From Strix aluco (Eukaryota; Chordata; Aves; Strigiformes; Strigidae), in the NCBI RefSeq assembly GCF_031877795.1, contig NC_133931.1, forward strand, positions 25,914,264 through 25,978,263: a DNA stretch of 64,000 bases, read 5' to 3'. Under the pieces are notes generated by a model. That model was given only the letters and a program-made list of their open reading frames with translations. It did no database searches and was not told the DNA's origin. The position numbers and the translations under genes are program-made. Below are positions 37,101 through 52,100 of this stretch, piece by piece. Position 1 is the first letter of the stretch. Every line of letters starts with the position of its first letter.

Positions 37101-40100
37101 TTAATTTCTGGTCATGTCATCCCACATTTTTCACTGTTGTCAGATTCTTGCACAAGCATATTCAACCCACTAACTCACCAAAAAGCATACAGGTTTGGTT
37201 TTCTTGCAATAGTAATAAGTAAAACTGACTCTCAGGGAGATCTGGAAAGCACAGAGTCAACACAAAGCAAGCACGTTCTCAGAAGTGAGTGAGTTTTTAT
37301 GTTACTCTTGTGAAGTCACAGCAGGGTTGTGACTCCAGGTGATTTCATTCTGCCCCAGAGAGACTGCCAGTTAGCTTTACCTTCGCACTGTGAACCTTAG
37401 CACCTCATAAAAGAAGATGATCCCATGTGTCCAGAACTTCTCTCCTCACTTTTACAAATGCTTGAAATGCTTAATCACCTCCTGAATTCAGATTGTCTAT
37501 GAAGGAAGTAGCCCTACACAAAACACACACTAATACAGAAGGACATGCAGGGTCCACTCACCCTCATCTTTATCACTTGCTGTTGCTGTCACAATAGGAC
37601 TTCCAACATCTCTGTCCTCATCTATGCTGACCTCATACACTGACCGAGGAAATGCTGGAGCGTTGTCATTCACATCACTGACAAAAATCCTTACATAGGC
37701 TGTGTCTAAGAAGGAGATGCAAGAGGAACATGCAGACTAGAAATGACAGAGGTGGAATACCTTGTCATATTCCAGACAGCTCACATACCCCCCAAGTCTA
37801 GAAAAGTTAAGGAACCCAATCTCTGGTATCTTTTACCCAATATATAATTTCTTACTAGTTTTACCTGTGTTGGGTTGCCCATGAACACCAGGTCTAGCAG
37901 ATTCTGAAGAGTCCTGAGACTGAACTTCAATCAAGTAAGAGGCTCTTTTCTCTCTGTCAAAAGATGCATGGGTGGAAATAATTCCTGTCTCAGGTTCAAT
38001 GGTGAAAAATTGGTAATCCTCACTAGCATCTTTCAAAATTAAGTAGTGAACCTGAAAAGGAAATAGTTAAGAGAGGTTGCATGTTTCACTTTCATTTGTA
38101 CGTCCAAGTGCTGTGACCTCCCCCTTCCCTAGTAGACTCCTGGGTCTGTCTACAAAGTAGCAACATTCTGAGGAAAGAGTTCATCTGGACATAATTTTTC
38201 TAAGTCTTTTTCCTATTTTGATACAAAAAAAACAGATTTCTCAAACAGAAGAACATCTGTACTAGTGATATCAAGGCCCATCAAGCCCAGTATTTAATCT
38301 CCAACAGTGGCCAGTAGGAGTAGTTAAGAAGGATCATGAACAACAGGACAGAGAATGTATGGAATAATATCTTCCCTGGTGTTTCCCCAGCTCCTAGCAA
38401 CCCACTGTGCTTCTGATTTAAAAAATAAAAATGGGGCTAACTGAGAGTTTGGGTCCCATTCAACAGCACTGAACAAATGAAAACCTCCACTGATGAAAGC
38501 TATCCATATTTTTCCTTTAACAGAGGTTTGGCTTCCTCCTCTGAAAAAAAAAATTTCCACCCCCAAGTCAAGCCCAGAGCACCACCAGACAGGTTGCTCT
38601 TCGGAAGATGCAAAATGACAGTTACAGAACAGCAGATCTCCACTAGCCAGAGTTGCCTCTCAGAAGAGCTAGTGGGATTTTTTGAAAATGCTCAGGAAGA
38701 AGCACAGAAAATGAGCAGTTTCCTTCATAACACTGCTTTTTCCTAGGGTTGGGTCATTATGACAGTGATGGTCATACGTTGTTTTGACCAACCATTTGAC
38801 CAGTGATGATGAAATTAAATGTTATTTAATTGACCATATTTAAATGGCCATGTTTAACTGACCATAATCACTGATGGTCAGGTAAATAATGAGCTGAAGA
38901 GTCAAGAGTTAGGAAACATGTTCTACAGACACCTCCACTTGTCTTGTCATGGAAGCAAACCTGTGAATCACGCAGCAGTGCTTTGTCACGGTTGCTGGAT
39001 CAGGATAAGCTGTTATGATGCAGGATCCCAAGACTGTGAACAGCATCTTCTCTGCCTGCATCCCATATTATGCACATCAGACATATGCTAGACAAATGCT
39101 TGAGAAGTGTTGTAAGAAGTGTTTGTGGCTCATTACCCTTGTCATCTGCTGTCTGTGCACTCTCACTAGTTACAATAGTAAAACTTGCCTATTGGGAAGA
39201 AAAGAATTGGATGTAAGGTCAAACCTCTCCATGTAGGCCAGAATCCAAGTCCGTAGCTAACACCTGAATCACAGATGTGCCAACGTCAGCTCCTTCTGGC
39301 ACAGACACCTCATAGTTAGAAGACACGAAGAATGGAACATTATCATTGACATCTGCAAAAGGAGGTGATGGGGACCACAGTAAGAAAATGTTTAAAGACT
39401 TATTTTTTTACTGTATCTTTTACCAGTCATAATTTTGCTTGGAAAAAGAACTCACATTGTTCATACTAAGAAGCAATCCTGCTTTGGGTCTTCCCATTTT
39501 CATGGCAGCTATCAGAAGTCATTTTATAGACATTGAGCAGTTTCTGGGAGACAGTGGCCTAATCTCAGCTAAGATGCTAGCTAGTGATTTGACCAGTGAT
39601 CTTCTTATAGGAAGTCCATGAATGCCAGGACCAGGAGGCCTTTCATCCACAGTCTGTAAAGAGCTGGTTATCTACAGCAGTAGTTAATTTCAGCATTTTA
39701 TTAAGGGCTGATTAACACACAATGGAAATTAAAATTGCAGAGTCTACAGAGCTGACAAAGAATGTGTGTAAAACAGTCTTTCCTGGCCTTTGCAGGGCAG
39801 TATAGCCAGACTTATGTTAGGCTGTAGGACCTAATGATTATTTAGGATACAGTTGAACATTAGCCTTCCCTCATCTAACTACTGGCCAATAGCCAAAGGA
39901 AGCATGCTTATGTTCCCACTCTTGTCATCCTGCTCTAAGCCATGGGAGCCCCCTTTCCACGAGCTGGATCACGTGGCCCCGTGTCAGCAGTGCTCATCTT
40001 GTTGCTCTGAGAGAGACTAAATTTCTGGAGAGAAAAGGTATATCTGTGATCTGACATGCTCTGCAGCTTGTGTAATCACCAGATCCAACACAAGACACAC

Positions 40101-43100
40101 AGTGGGATTGTGCAGGTGAAGGAAAGGAAGGGCTGCCCCAGTGCTGGCCATCTGCAGTCAGCTCAGATAAGGCACAAGGCAAAGCCATGTTAAGCTTACA
40201 TCAGTGCTGGCCTTGCTTGTCTTCCTTGCTTCCTGCAAAAGGTATGTACAGTGTTTTGAAGGGCCAGTTGCTGACACATTTTCTCCCTAAAACTGCTGTG
40301 TAGTACCAGGTGAGCACAAGGGACAGGCAGGAGAACTATGGCAGCACTGACTCGGATCCTTTAAACTGCTCTGGAATCAGGTCCTCCTGCTCAACCCATG
40401 ACAAATCAGTTTGGGTTCCTCTTTGTCTGTAAGTCGAGTAAACTCAGAAATGCTACATCTTTTTGCATGTTTCACAGTTTAACAGCCACATTTTAAGAAA
40501 GTCATTTTCCTGTGTCGTGGCACAGTGCCAAAACAGAGGAGCTGTAATGACGGTTCCTCAGATCCATCTGTTTTTATGAAGAGCAGACAAAATTCTTAAT
40601 ATCTCATTCTGCAAACTCTTAAGCACACATTTAATTTAACTACTGCTACACGACTCCATTGATTCTGACACACAACTATTTGCAGGACCGATGTCTTAAA
40701 TTACTTTTTTTTTTTAAGTTGTCAGTGTGAGCTCCTGTAAATCCCAGTTTTCCTTCTCTCTTATATGCATAATCATCTGTGAAATCTTCTTTTCTAACAG
40801 GCTCTTTTTTTCATATTTTATTGAAGAGAATATGTCTTGTTAGAGATAAGTTTCAGCAAGTTCACTGAGCAAGGTAAGGAAAATAAGATGCTATAAAAGA
40901 CTTCCTTTTCTGTGTGCTTGTGCGTAAATTCTGCATATAAAACTTTCTGGTAGTTATTTCTCTCTTAGAGGTGTTTAACTTGCTTTTTTCTTCCACTAAT
41001 GCATACACATGTGTGTAAACCTTTTTTCATATGAAATACTAAGTTATCAAAAAAGGATTTTTGCTTGTGAGCAAAATGAGCAAATTCTGATACCAATAAC
41101 CTCACTACAGGAAAAATCTTTTGGGACAGAGTCCATAATCTACAACGATGCTCAGACCCTGACTTGGAGCACTCTTGCTCTACAAAGCTGAAGGGTTTTT
41201 GCATTGGTAGACTGTGGAAGACAGGACAATTCTGTAATAAAGTAAATTAGGGAAGTTGGATTCCCATTCAGATTAGCACTTAGCACTCATTTCCATGGTG
41301 GTGAGCAAGAAAAATATTTGTGCTGGAGACTTCACTTATCCATATTTTCATCTAAATGTCTACATATCAAAAGTAATTCCACTAATGCTTCAAAAAGCAG
41401 GGATTAAAATCGGATTTATAGTTTTATGTGGATCTACAGGAGTAGAGCCTTACGAAAAGATCCTACTACAAGGAGGGTTGGATCAAATTTTTTTAAATTG
41501 CGCCTATTGTAAGGACACTTCCATTTTCATTTCTAGAGTTTTAATCTCAAGTGTTCAATAGAAAATTCTGAACATAACAAAAACCCCTAAACAGATATCA
41601 AACACAAACCCAATCTATCTGGGCTGTTTCTCTTTCTATAGCACAGAATATTTCCAGTAATACTTGTCTCCTTTCAATAGCTTGGGGACATTTGCTAGAT
41701 TTCTCCTCCTATCAAAAGAAAATCTTTCCAATTACATTTATAAAAGCAGGCACTAGTGTTGTGTCAACATTCAGACAGCTCATTTTTGCACTATCACATT
41801 TCCACATTTGATAGTTGTACTTAGAAATCATCTCAAATAGACCTTTTTAATGACTGCATGACTTTTACAGTATAGAAACGTACAAAGTGTTCTTAGGTGG
41901 CTTGGCATTTCATGGATGTTAACTTAATTCGTGGTGTTATACTAAAAATAACAAGAATATTGTTCTGAATGACCTGTTCTAACATCAGCAAAGCTTACCT
42001 GTTATGTTCACACAAACAGTGGTAAAGGAAGCTAAAGGAGTCATTGCTACGTTTTGTGCCCGGACTGTCAGGGTGAAAAACTTAGTTGTCTCAAAGTCAA
42101 GTGGTTCAGCGACTAGAAGAGAAGCAGATCCATCAGCTCTGTTTGGCTTCAGATAGAAACGAACTGGCATGTTAGTCTCTGGAACTTGACCCTCTTCCAG
42201 ATTATACGTAACCCTGGGATCATCAAGGGGGGATGTGGCTTTGATGGTCTGAAAAAGTAAAGAGCCACCACATATGTTCATGAAGCACAGGGTTGCAAGT
42301 GCTAAATGTTCAGTTTGACGGCAAGAACATACATGTATCTATGTTCTCCAAGAACATACATGCCTGTATGACTTGGATAACAGACAAAAGAGAAACAGTT
42401 TACAGAGCTGAGTTTCATTTTATGACATTTAGACTTGATGCAGGTTTTTAATCAACAGTAAATTTACCTGTCTGTAAATGTGCCAAGCAAGAACTGCATC
42501 ACTGGCTAAAGGAAATAACTCCTCTTTCCTCCTTCCTAAACAAAAGCAATCCAAAAGGAGACTGTTTCTCCACTGAGTTGTACATTTTACCAGGCAAGAT
42601 ACAGACAAAACCTAAGTTGTTTGCAAGTGCGTGGATATTGCATGCAGGAGGAGGAAGGCAGGAATTATCTCGCAATTTATGGAAGAGACCTTAAAAAATA
42701 AGTCTGTACAGGTTAAAAAGGAATTGGTTTGGGTTAGAAGAGCCCAAAGCAAACTACAGCTGTTCCATTCTGCAGTGCTAAACTGAGAAAAGCTGTAGGA
42801 AAGATGCAGGCAGGCAGCGCGGTCCACTGAGGATGGAGTGAGGAGCTGCCCCTTGCTGGGAACACTCAAGGATTTCCCACTCAGGCAGGGCACGGTTCTT
42901 GCTTCTCAGTCAAAGCTGCTGCCTGCAGGAGCACACCCTGAGCGCTGTTGGTGTAAGAAGTCACTGGGAAAACTTCTGTTAGCTGAAACTCCAGCCTATT
43001 CTGCAACAGGTAATCCTGACAAACACTAACTGGGTACGCAGCTGTGAAGGCTGTTAAGGAAACAGCACAACCCAGTAAGGTTGCAGAGTGGGCATCCATG

Positions 43101-46100
43101 CACTCTTAACATGGATCCAAAGCACAACAGAGGAAGAAGCTGAAATGAAAAGAAAATGGAAGGAAGTATTTGCACTTTTAACATACCACTATCTTGGTGT
43201 CACGAATGGTGTTTTCGGGGATGGTTACCCAGTATCTGCTCTGCTCCCACCGGGGTGGCTGGCTGAGTGCATTAGTGACAGTTACCGTCAGCTCCACCGT
43301 GCTGCTTCTGTTCCCTCCATCTGTCGCTACAATATAGTTATTAACGGGCGTTGTCTGTGAAATGAAGAAGATCAAGGCTATTTGCAAACCATTTTGTACA
43401 AATCAAGAGATTGCAATTAACCCTCTGCAATGGGTTTGAGGGGCTGGAGGTTATTCTGTTCCAAACAGAGTCACATTACCTGGGATAGCAGGCGGTTCAC
43501 ATATACCCAGCCCGTGCTGGGGTTGATCTGGAAGTATTCCAGTTGGTGCTCTAACATTGAGTATGTGACAGCAGCATTCACACCTTGGTCACTATCATGA
43601 GCTGCAACATGGAGGAAACTCGTCCCCACTGGAGTGTCTTCGCTGAGGAAGTCTTTGAAAAGACAGAAGTATTGTCAGCAGGTCTTTCTCTGATTTACCA
43701 GGCTGCATGTAACAGAAATACTGTAAAAAAAAAAAAAATCTCTTCATGTGAGATTAAATGTTTCTGTAACGAGGCAGGTTAGAAGATATCGTCACTAACA
43801 GAGTGTCTACCATCCCCTTTTAGTTTCCCCTTCCCTTTCCCCTAACACGCTGGGCTGTGAAGCCAGCTGCCAGTGAAGCAGGTTTACTGCCTCTCCACGT
43901 AGCGCTGGCAATCCCCGCAGCCATCCGCCACCCGCTGCCTCGGATCACAGCCCAGGCTGCTGGGCTCAGCTGCTGATAAAAGCAGGTTGGCTGGCGTCAA
44001 AAGGAATTTTGTGTGAATTGAATGAATCCTGAATGCGAGTGGCAGCAGCAGCATCGCCAGTGGGAGGCAGTAGGTAACCATGAAGCGGGAAGACTCAGGT
44101 CATAGAAAGATCCCCCCAACACCCCAGCGTCTTGGAGAAGCTGCCCAGGGCAAGGTGCAATGAGCATTTTATATGCGCCCCTTTCCTTAGGTTTCACTCC
44201 CTGTTCCCAGCAATCCACCTGAGACAGAAGCTGTGCCTTTGTGTCCATAGTCCTAGACAGACCAGTCCTTCTCTGAACCTGCTTTCATAAACATGATCTA
44301 AAAATCTGGTGACAAAGAGTTGCACAGTCGCAAAGTACCGATTGCACAGAAAGGTAATTCATTTTGTCTTCCTAAAGCCTCATTCTTAGCAGGGACACCA
44401 ACAAAATGATGGGAAATCATGAGCAGTCATTTCCTACTCCCCTCCTTTCCACAACGCATAATTTTATTTAAAGCTATTACATCCCTGCTGGCTGCCTCTT
44501 TTCCACACCCCAGTCTTTAGATTGCTCTGATCTGACTTTGGTCATGCTCTTCCCTCCATCCTCAGCCATCCAGCCCCAATTCCTCCTTCAAATATCTATG
44601 AGTGCTTGCCTGATTAGGTTTTTGAGCCATTTCCATGCACTAAGGCTCCATCAGCTCAGTGTATTGAAACGGCCCTGGCAGTGGGGAGGCTGTCACAGTC
44701 AGATTTAGACAACCCAGTCAGTCTAGTTAATCACTTGATCAGAAACTGTTTCACACCTTTGTTCTCCCTTGTATGTGCCTCCTTTAGCATTTTTGAGGTG
44801 GGACAATCAGATTTGCACACTATTTATGATGTGGAGTGGCCATGTTTTCTGTTTTGGTTTTCTTCCTTAATATCTACAGTCTGTGGCAGTGGGGCAGTAA
44901 AATCTTAAACCACTACCACAGCTTGCTCCATGAACACAAATCTGAGCTTTAATTAGCTTCCCTTGTCCCCCAGGACATTTAGTTGGCCTAGGATTCATGT
45001 TCCTGGTATGTCAGTAACAGCCAAAGCTACTCTCAGAAGAGATTTACTGGCACTAAAATAGATTAATGAAAATTGAATTTATTGCTAAGAAACACTGTAA
45101 AATATCTTTTTTGTGTTTAAATTTATGCCTTTATAGTCAAATCTTGTTAAATAGCATTGTAAGAAAAAATACAAAATTACTTGGAAGGGCTATACTCTCT
45201 CATTTCATGTACTTCTGCTTGCTGCTGGCATAAGTCTTAGACTTACTACATAGAGTTAAGCATTTCTTTAATTTCTGTTTTGCAGACAGATGATAAAATG
45301 CATGGCTTAAATCAGGGATTTGACCAACACCCTAGTGCAGAGGAATAAAGAACCAGCAGTTTCCAGGAAGAATAGAAATGTATGACTAATGGCATTTGAT
45401 CTTGTTAGAGAAGAAGCTATTTTTAATTCTGTGACGTGCAAACATTGATTACTTATGTATAGCTGCTGGAAAAGTGCTATGCATAAAATGACCTCGTTAT
45501 CTGCTGTTTCCCCATCCCAGAGGACTACCTTTGTTTCAGGATCTTTGCTGGTTCTCTGTGTTCATAAAAAAAGAATAAAATCTGCCCATTCCTTAGAAGT
45601 GCTGAAGTCACCATAATTACCAAATGTGACCTCTCAGCTTCACTACTTTTGAAAAAAATAATCCCAGGCAGTTTAATCTGAAAGACATGTTTGAAGGTAG
45701 AGTAGAAAGGTTCATCTTTGCACAAGCATTACCTTTACCTCAAGCACTTCTCTGCTCTGTCTGAAAATATTTCTCTGCAGAACATCACTCCCACCTGACT
45801 TCTCAGAGCTGCTTTGGCCAGGTTTGCAGAAACCACTGGTAGAAATGCAGAAATAGCTATTCCTAATCTGCACGTTTTAACCCGTTTCGTACTTGGAGTT
45901 AGTCACTACTCCATAAAGGAGTAACTCCAAATACTCTAAAAGGTGCAACACAATTTTCTTTCTGTCCTTGTGCGTAACTCTGAAATGTGGATGTATATTC
46001 AGACTATTTCCTAGCAGGTCACTTCTTGTAAAAATCCTGTCATGCAAGCATCCAACCTCTTTTTGAATCCTGCTAAAATGCTGGCCTCTGTGATACTAAA

Positions 46101-49100
46101 GATGACTGACTTCTGAGCCATCTTCAGCTTAATAAGGCATGGGTAACTTTGCCCTACATGACATTTCCATAGAACTGGCAAAACATGTCCAAAATGGAGT
46201 TGTTGCCATGTGCATCATCAATCATTTTTTGCCATTTTGAGGCAGTTATGCTAGGAAGGGCCTGTTCCAGTCCAGCAATGAGGGAGTACACTCATCACTT
46301 GTGGGTGACATCAAGTGTAGAGGGTCCAAGTGTACTGAAGTGCAGGATTTTACTGGAGAAGCATCAAGCAAAATTAAATGGAAGACTGATGAAAAGCACA
46401 TCATGTGGGGATGAAAAAGGGAATGGCACCAGGACAAATGGGAAGAGCTATCTCAGCAGCACAGTTACAGGAGGCATCAGGGTTCACAGCCAATCGCAGT
46501 CTAGAAGCCAAGGATTTTGGGTTGTTTGACAAGAGATAAATACCACTCCAGCCTATTCAAACAGAGGTGCTGTGTCAAAGAGACACAGATGACAATTGCT
46601 CTTCTAGTTGGGGCTGACGACTTCTCAGCTAGGATGTCATGTTGTGTTTTGGGCCATTGCATAAAAATTCAGTTTGCAGAAAAATTAGGCAGGGAAAAGC
46701 TGCAAAGGGAAGGGTTAAGATCTGTCTGATCTGTAGGAGTGAAGACTGTCAATGTTTTTAAGAGTATTGCAATGAATAAAGAGGACAGTGATCAATTCTG
46801 CATATTTACACTGACGATGGATTAAGCTTTAACTGGCTTAGCTAGCAGCAAAGGAAGACTGGTCACCTGAAAAACTGACCACTGTTATAAGGAACTACTA
46901 ACCAGGTTCATGTTGTGGTACTGGAACAGGTAGTTAAGAAAAACTCACACTGATAGCGACTGTTCTGAAACTTGGGATCATTGTCATTGACGTCAGCAAT
47001 AAGGATGGTGATCTGACACACGCCGATCAGCGGTTCCTGTGCCTGGTCGGTAGCGGTAACAGACAGCGTATACTCCCTCTGCTTCTCCCGGTCAAAACTC
47101 TGTGTGGTTGTGATGACTCCTGGGAACACAGACACCTCCTGTTCTGCGTGTCACAGCCTTGGGACTGAACTTGCAGAAAGGGACCAGCACTTCTCCCACA
47201 CAGGAGGAAGCTCTGACTGCATGCAGCACAACCATCAAACTTAATCCACACCAACTGCACAGCGTGTGTCTTGGACAATACCAACTCCAATTCTCCTGTC
47301 TCTCCTCTCCTCACATGCCACATACTGCCAGAAATCAACAGCTTTCTCTCCTACTGCCTGATAAGGAGCTTCAGTCTCAGTACCTTGTTACCTCACTCCT
47401 CATGGAGCACAGAAGGACTTTCTCTTCCTCATCAAGAGGCATCTCTTAGGTTTACTCCAGTGATAGTCCAAGTTACTGAATATTTCAAAGACAGATCGTT
47501 ATTACTCTGGGGAAGAGTCACAGCACAGAAGGCACGAGTGGTGTGACCAGTCACCTCTACTATGGGAGCTGGAGCCTGCTTCATTGAACAGATTAAAACA
47601 GGGTAGAATCATATAGCTCAGTTAATAAATTGAACAATTTTCTCCCAGTATACAGCTTTTCCTCCCCACTGACCAGGTCTCTCTCTGTCTCAGATCTTTT
47701 CTTCTGTTTGGGGGACTTTAAACTGGCCTTCTGGAGGCCACTTCCAGACCTATGTACATACTATGCTAGGGACCAGGATTCTGCTCCTTCATCTAAAATC
47801 CTTCGAGACTGTCTGTCACTGCCCTGTTCTGGTATGAGGGTTTTGCCTCTATACGCACTGCACTGGACCTCCTATTTGTGCAGGAGATGAGAAATAAACC
47901 ATGGCCACACTGAAGGGATGAACAAACTCAAGCTGTCAGTCACACATTCTGCTCTGCATTTTTATGGCTACACTTGATCCAATAGTAAGATAACTGATAC
48001 AGAATAGCTTTTAATCTTCCTATTTATCTGGGGTTTGTTTCCCTACTTAATTTGTCATTTAAATCTCTATCATCTTAATTTAATCTGTGTGCATGGCTAT
48101 CCATATACTCTGAATATTTTTCAGTGTTTATCCACAAGCTGTTACAGCTAACCCTGCAGTTACACCATTAAAGCATGAGTCCAGCTGGACACACTCATAC
48201 AGTGGCATTCTCATTACAATATAACGCCATTTTCATTTTTTTTTCAGGAACCTGAAAGAAACTAACCTGTGTCTGGGTCAATGCTGAAGCCCAGGGAAGC
48301 TCCGTCTTGGTGCATGAGCCCATACTTCACCTCTCCGTTAACGCCAAGGTCTGCATCATAGGCTTCTACCTGTAGTACATATGTGCCTGGAGGCTGATTC
48401 TCCAGAACCCATGTGCTGTCACTGTAGTAAGCGCACTAAAAATACACCCAAACATCCAATGCTATATATTACACAGAGCCACATTAATTTGCTGCACAGT
48501 GTTGATATTTTTTCCAGCATATCTGAGAAGAACGCTGAAGAAAATCACTTCTATTACTTATACTCACAAAGAAATCAAGCTCTAAGGCAGATGAAGGAAA
48601 AAGGAGAATGAAAACTTTACACTTTAAGTATGAAGAAAGCTGGCTGTGTGTTCACTTACAGATTCATTCTGCTCTGCACACACAGTCCCTTCAGCCCGTT
48701 GGCAATCTCCAGTAGCCAAGGAAAGTCTATAACCCCAATTATGGGTGGGAAAAGAATATCTACAGAAAGACATCTTACCTCTCTGAAGACAGGCTTGTTG
48801 TTATTAATGTCATTAACTCCTACAATAACCTCAGCAAAACTGCTGAGAGGGGTGGGTCCCCCTGAGGCATTGTCATCTATCGCAGTGATGTTCAGTGTGT
48901 ATTGTGGCCCTTTCAGGTTGGGTGGTGGGTTTCTGCGGAGTTTAATGATACCTAAATTTGGAAGCATAAAGTGTCATTTTATTTTACCATGTAAACAAAC
49001 AAACGAAATCAAGTGAGCATCACACTTCTCTGCTGCTGTATTGTTGGTTCAGTTTGTACTTTGGTTGCATTCATTCATCTTAAACTGCACAGCCCTTGGA

Positions 49101-52100
49101 CCAGGACATGAAATTTTGGTTGATATTTGGAGAAAAAGCATCATATCAAAGAGCTAATTCTCACTGATATGAAGCATCCCCATTTGCAGATTATATAAAT
49201 AGGGTGCTTTCTTATGATTTTTGACACACAGGTGAAGCAGACTCAATACATATTAGACAGTAAATAACAGTGTTCTAAAACCTCTTTCCTTACCTTTCTG
49301 ACTATCCAGTTCAAAGTTGCCCTCCTCATTGCCTCCCATAATCAGATATAGCAGCCCATCTCCATCAGGGTCCTTTGCCCGAACAGTAGCCACTAAGGTG
49401 CTGGGACCAGCATCTTCCGAAAGGAAAGTTCTGTAACTGATGGACATAAGGGAGCAGTGGCAGCACATTCAGTATCAGAATAACCATCACCATGTTAACC
49501 ATCAGCCAAAGGTTAGAAATTCACTATGAATGTAATTTTTTTTAAGCTTTGGGCATGCAATCATGCAGTCTTTAATCAGCTTAAGACAAGACTTCAAGCA
49601 TCTTTGTCTGGCATACAATTTGTATTTTAGGATTGCAATCCTGCATTTTTCGTATATGTGATTTCCAAGGATCTTTTGGAAGATATCAATATGCCCCGTA
49701 CTACATTACATTGCAGACCAGGATCACTTATCTCCTAAAGATGAGAAACAGGACTAATATCTGTCATGCAGTGTTTCCTATGTCCCTATCTACTAATGGA
49801 AAGCATCAGATACTACAGAGATGATGTAAACCAGTATAATTTTGTAAGTTAATGTACTTATGGTTTGTATTTAAAACATATCCATACTTTAAACTTATGC
49901 CGAAAAGTAGAAATTGTATTCATTCAGGAAACAGGGCCTCATGAAGTTAGCTTATAACACAATCTGATGATGATAAAATTATGTTTTAATGTTTGCTAAC
50001 TACCATCTTTATCTGTCAAATATTTATACATGGACAATCATTTTGAGACCCAGAAGTCAACACAGTCAAAATGATTCCCTATAGAGTTAGGTCTTTTATT
50101 CATTCTGTTCTCTATATATAAATATAAAGTCAATATGCTGGTATCACAACTGGTGTATTTTTTTTATACAATCTAGAAATGAAGGGCCAACTTCTAAAGC
50201 CTTTCTTCATACAAATTACCCCTTGATTTCACTGGTAGTTACAATTGCACTAAACACTGTTTAGCCATGTGTTATTAAGATTACACGTATGAACAGCATC
50301 TATAAAAACCAAAGCAGGTGTTAAAGCTGGCTTACATGGACTGGGAGAAGACAGGAGCCTCGTCATTCACATTGGCCATTCGAATGCGCACAGTCGCTGT
50401 CCCTGTCCGAGGGGGATGTCCTTTATCAACAGCTATCACCACAAACTCATACATATGGTTTGCTCGCTCAAAGTTCAGCCTCTGGTTAGAATTGACGACC
50501 CCGTGACGTGTGATGGAAAAATCAGTGCTCTGGATGAAGTAAGTGATCTCAGAGTTGGAGCCAGAGTCGCAGTCTGTTGCAAGAACTATTGGAGAACACA
50601 TTTAACAGGACAGTCATGCTGCAGAAGAGGTTTGGTTATGCTATTTCCTATCAAGTCAGCTTCAGATACCTTTGGTTTTTTGAGAACAGACATCACCCAA
50701 ATCTGTTTTATTTGTAAAAGCCTTACTTTTGTGGCAAGAGTCTGGGAACTCCGCAGGAGGCTGGGAGTGAAAAAGCAAAACAACTCCTCCCCTCCTCCAA
50801 CCCAGGCTGAGCGATCGCAGCAAGGCGGGCTTGCAAGAGAGCTGTGATCCCAATACTACACAACAAGCTTTGTACAAATAGCAGTCAACACTGGTAATTA
50901 CCACACAATCAATATGCATGTTGGTAGAACATTATCAGTCATAAACTGTGTCCTCACTCTCTCTGGGGATGCCGTTCAAATTTAATTAGCTCCCAGCTAT
51001 GTTATAGCTAAAGTACTTTTTAATTACCTGGCGCTTCAAGGTACAAAGAGTGATTAAACATTCCTCCCCAGCAAGTGTTTATTCAGTATGTTGGGTGTCC
51101 CATCTGCTCAGAAGCAGCAAATTAGCAGAACAAAGAGCTAGAGCTCACAATGTATTATCAAAAGTGATTTTTAAGAGCAGGAGATCACCTCTTTAATTAC
51201 CCTGCCATTTTTCTAGCCAAACAATGAGGCTTCAACTCATACCCACACTGGTATTAAACAAACTCCTTATTCTAGCAGGAGGACACAGATGCAGCCATTG
51301 CAGTAGCACACAGCCTTTCGGAAGTGGATCAGTGATTGCAGTACACGGACACCCTTGCAGACAGCTACAGCATCATCCAAAACTGAGATGAAGAAACGAC
51401 GACCCATCACCATCAGAACATTAACTCAAAAAGGGTAGGGGAAGAGAAAGTTTTGAAAAAGCACACTGAAATGCTGTGCTACTTAGTTGCAAAAAAACCT
51501 CAACTACCTCTACCTGTGGAAAATTACTCATCTCAGTTTAAAAGGACATTTAGGGTGGTTGTAACATTTTGTTTAACATCTCTCAAAATCCTGCTGTGAA
51601 TAAATGTTTGGGTGTGTTACATACTACAAAAGCAAGGATTTTAGAGTTAATCACTCCTCTCTTGCTGTACTGAAAGACAAAATATATCAGAACTCAAGAA
51701 AGACTGAAAGTGACTTAAAATTGTTAAATTTAGTGGTTCAGTATTGTTTTTAGAATGACATGCAGAAAGTGAAAAACATATTTGATTTGAAAAGTTCTGA
51801 TTTAATCTGGGGTCACTACTGAGACATTGTGACCATTCACAAAAATACATTTTATGTGCTAAGGATCATACTTTTTTCCCCCCAGATGTTTTCTGGCAAA
51901 TAGGGAATGTGACATTTGTACATGATAAAAACATGGCCTTACTTTCCAATAGCAACTGGGAATTCCATTCCCCTTCCATTTCATTCCATCCTGCAAAATG
52001 ATCTGCATTGCAAAGGTATTTCGAGGATCATACAGCAACCACAAGCATGTCTGTGCTGGTTCTGCCCATGCTCTGAGCTAGCTTAGTGCAAGCTAACTCC

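Noticed and set aside
46185..46529. 114-codon plus-strand frame in a cadherin intron
   Set aside because: No domain, no splice context and no homology recognised; probably chance.
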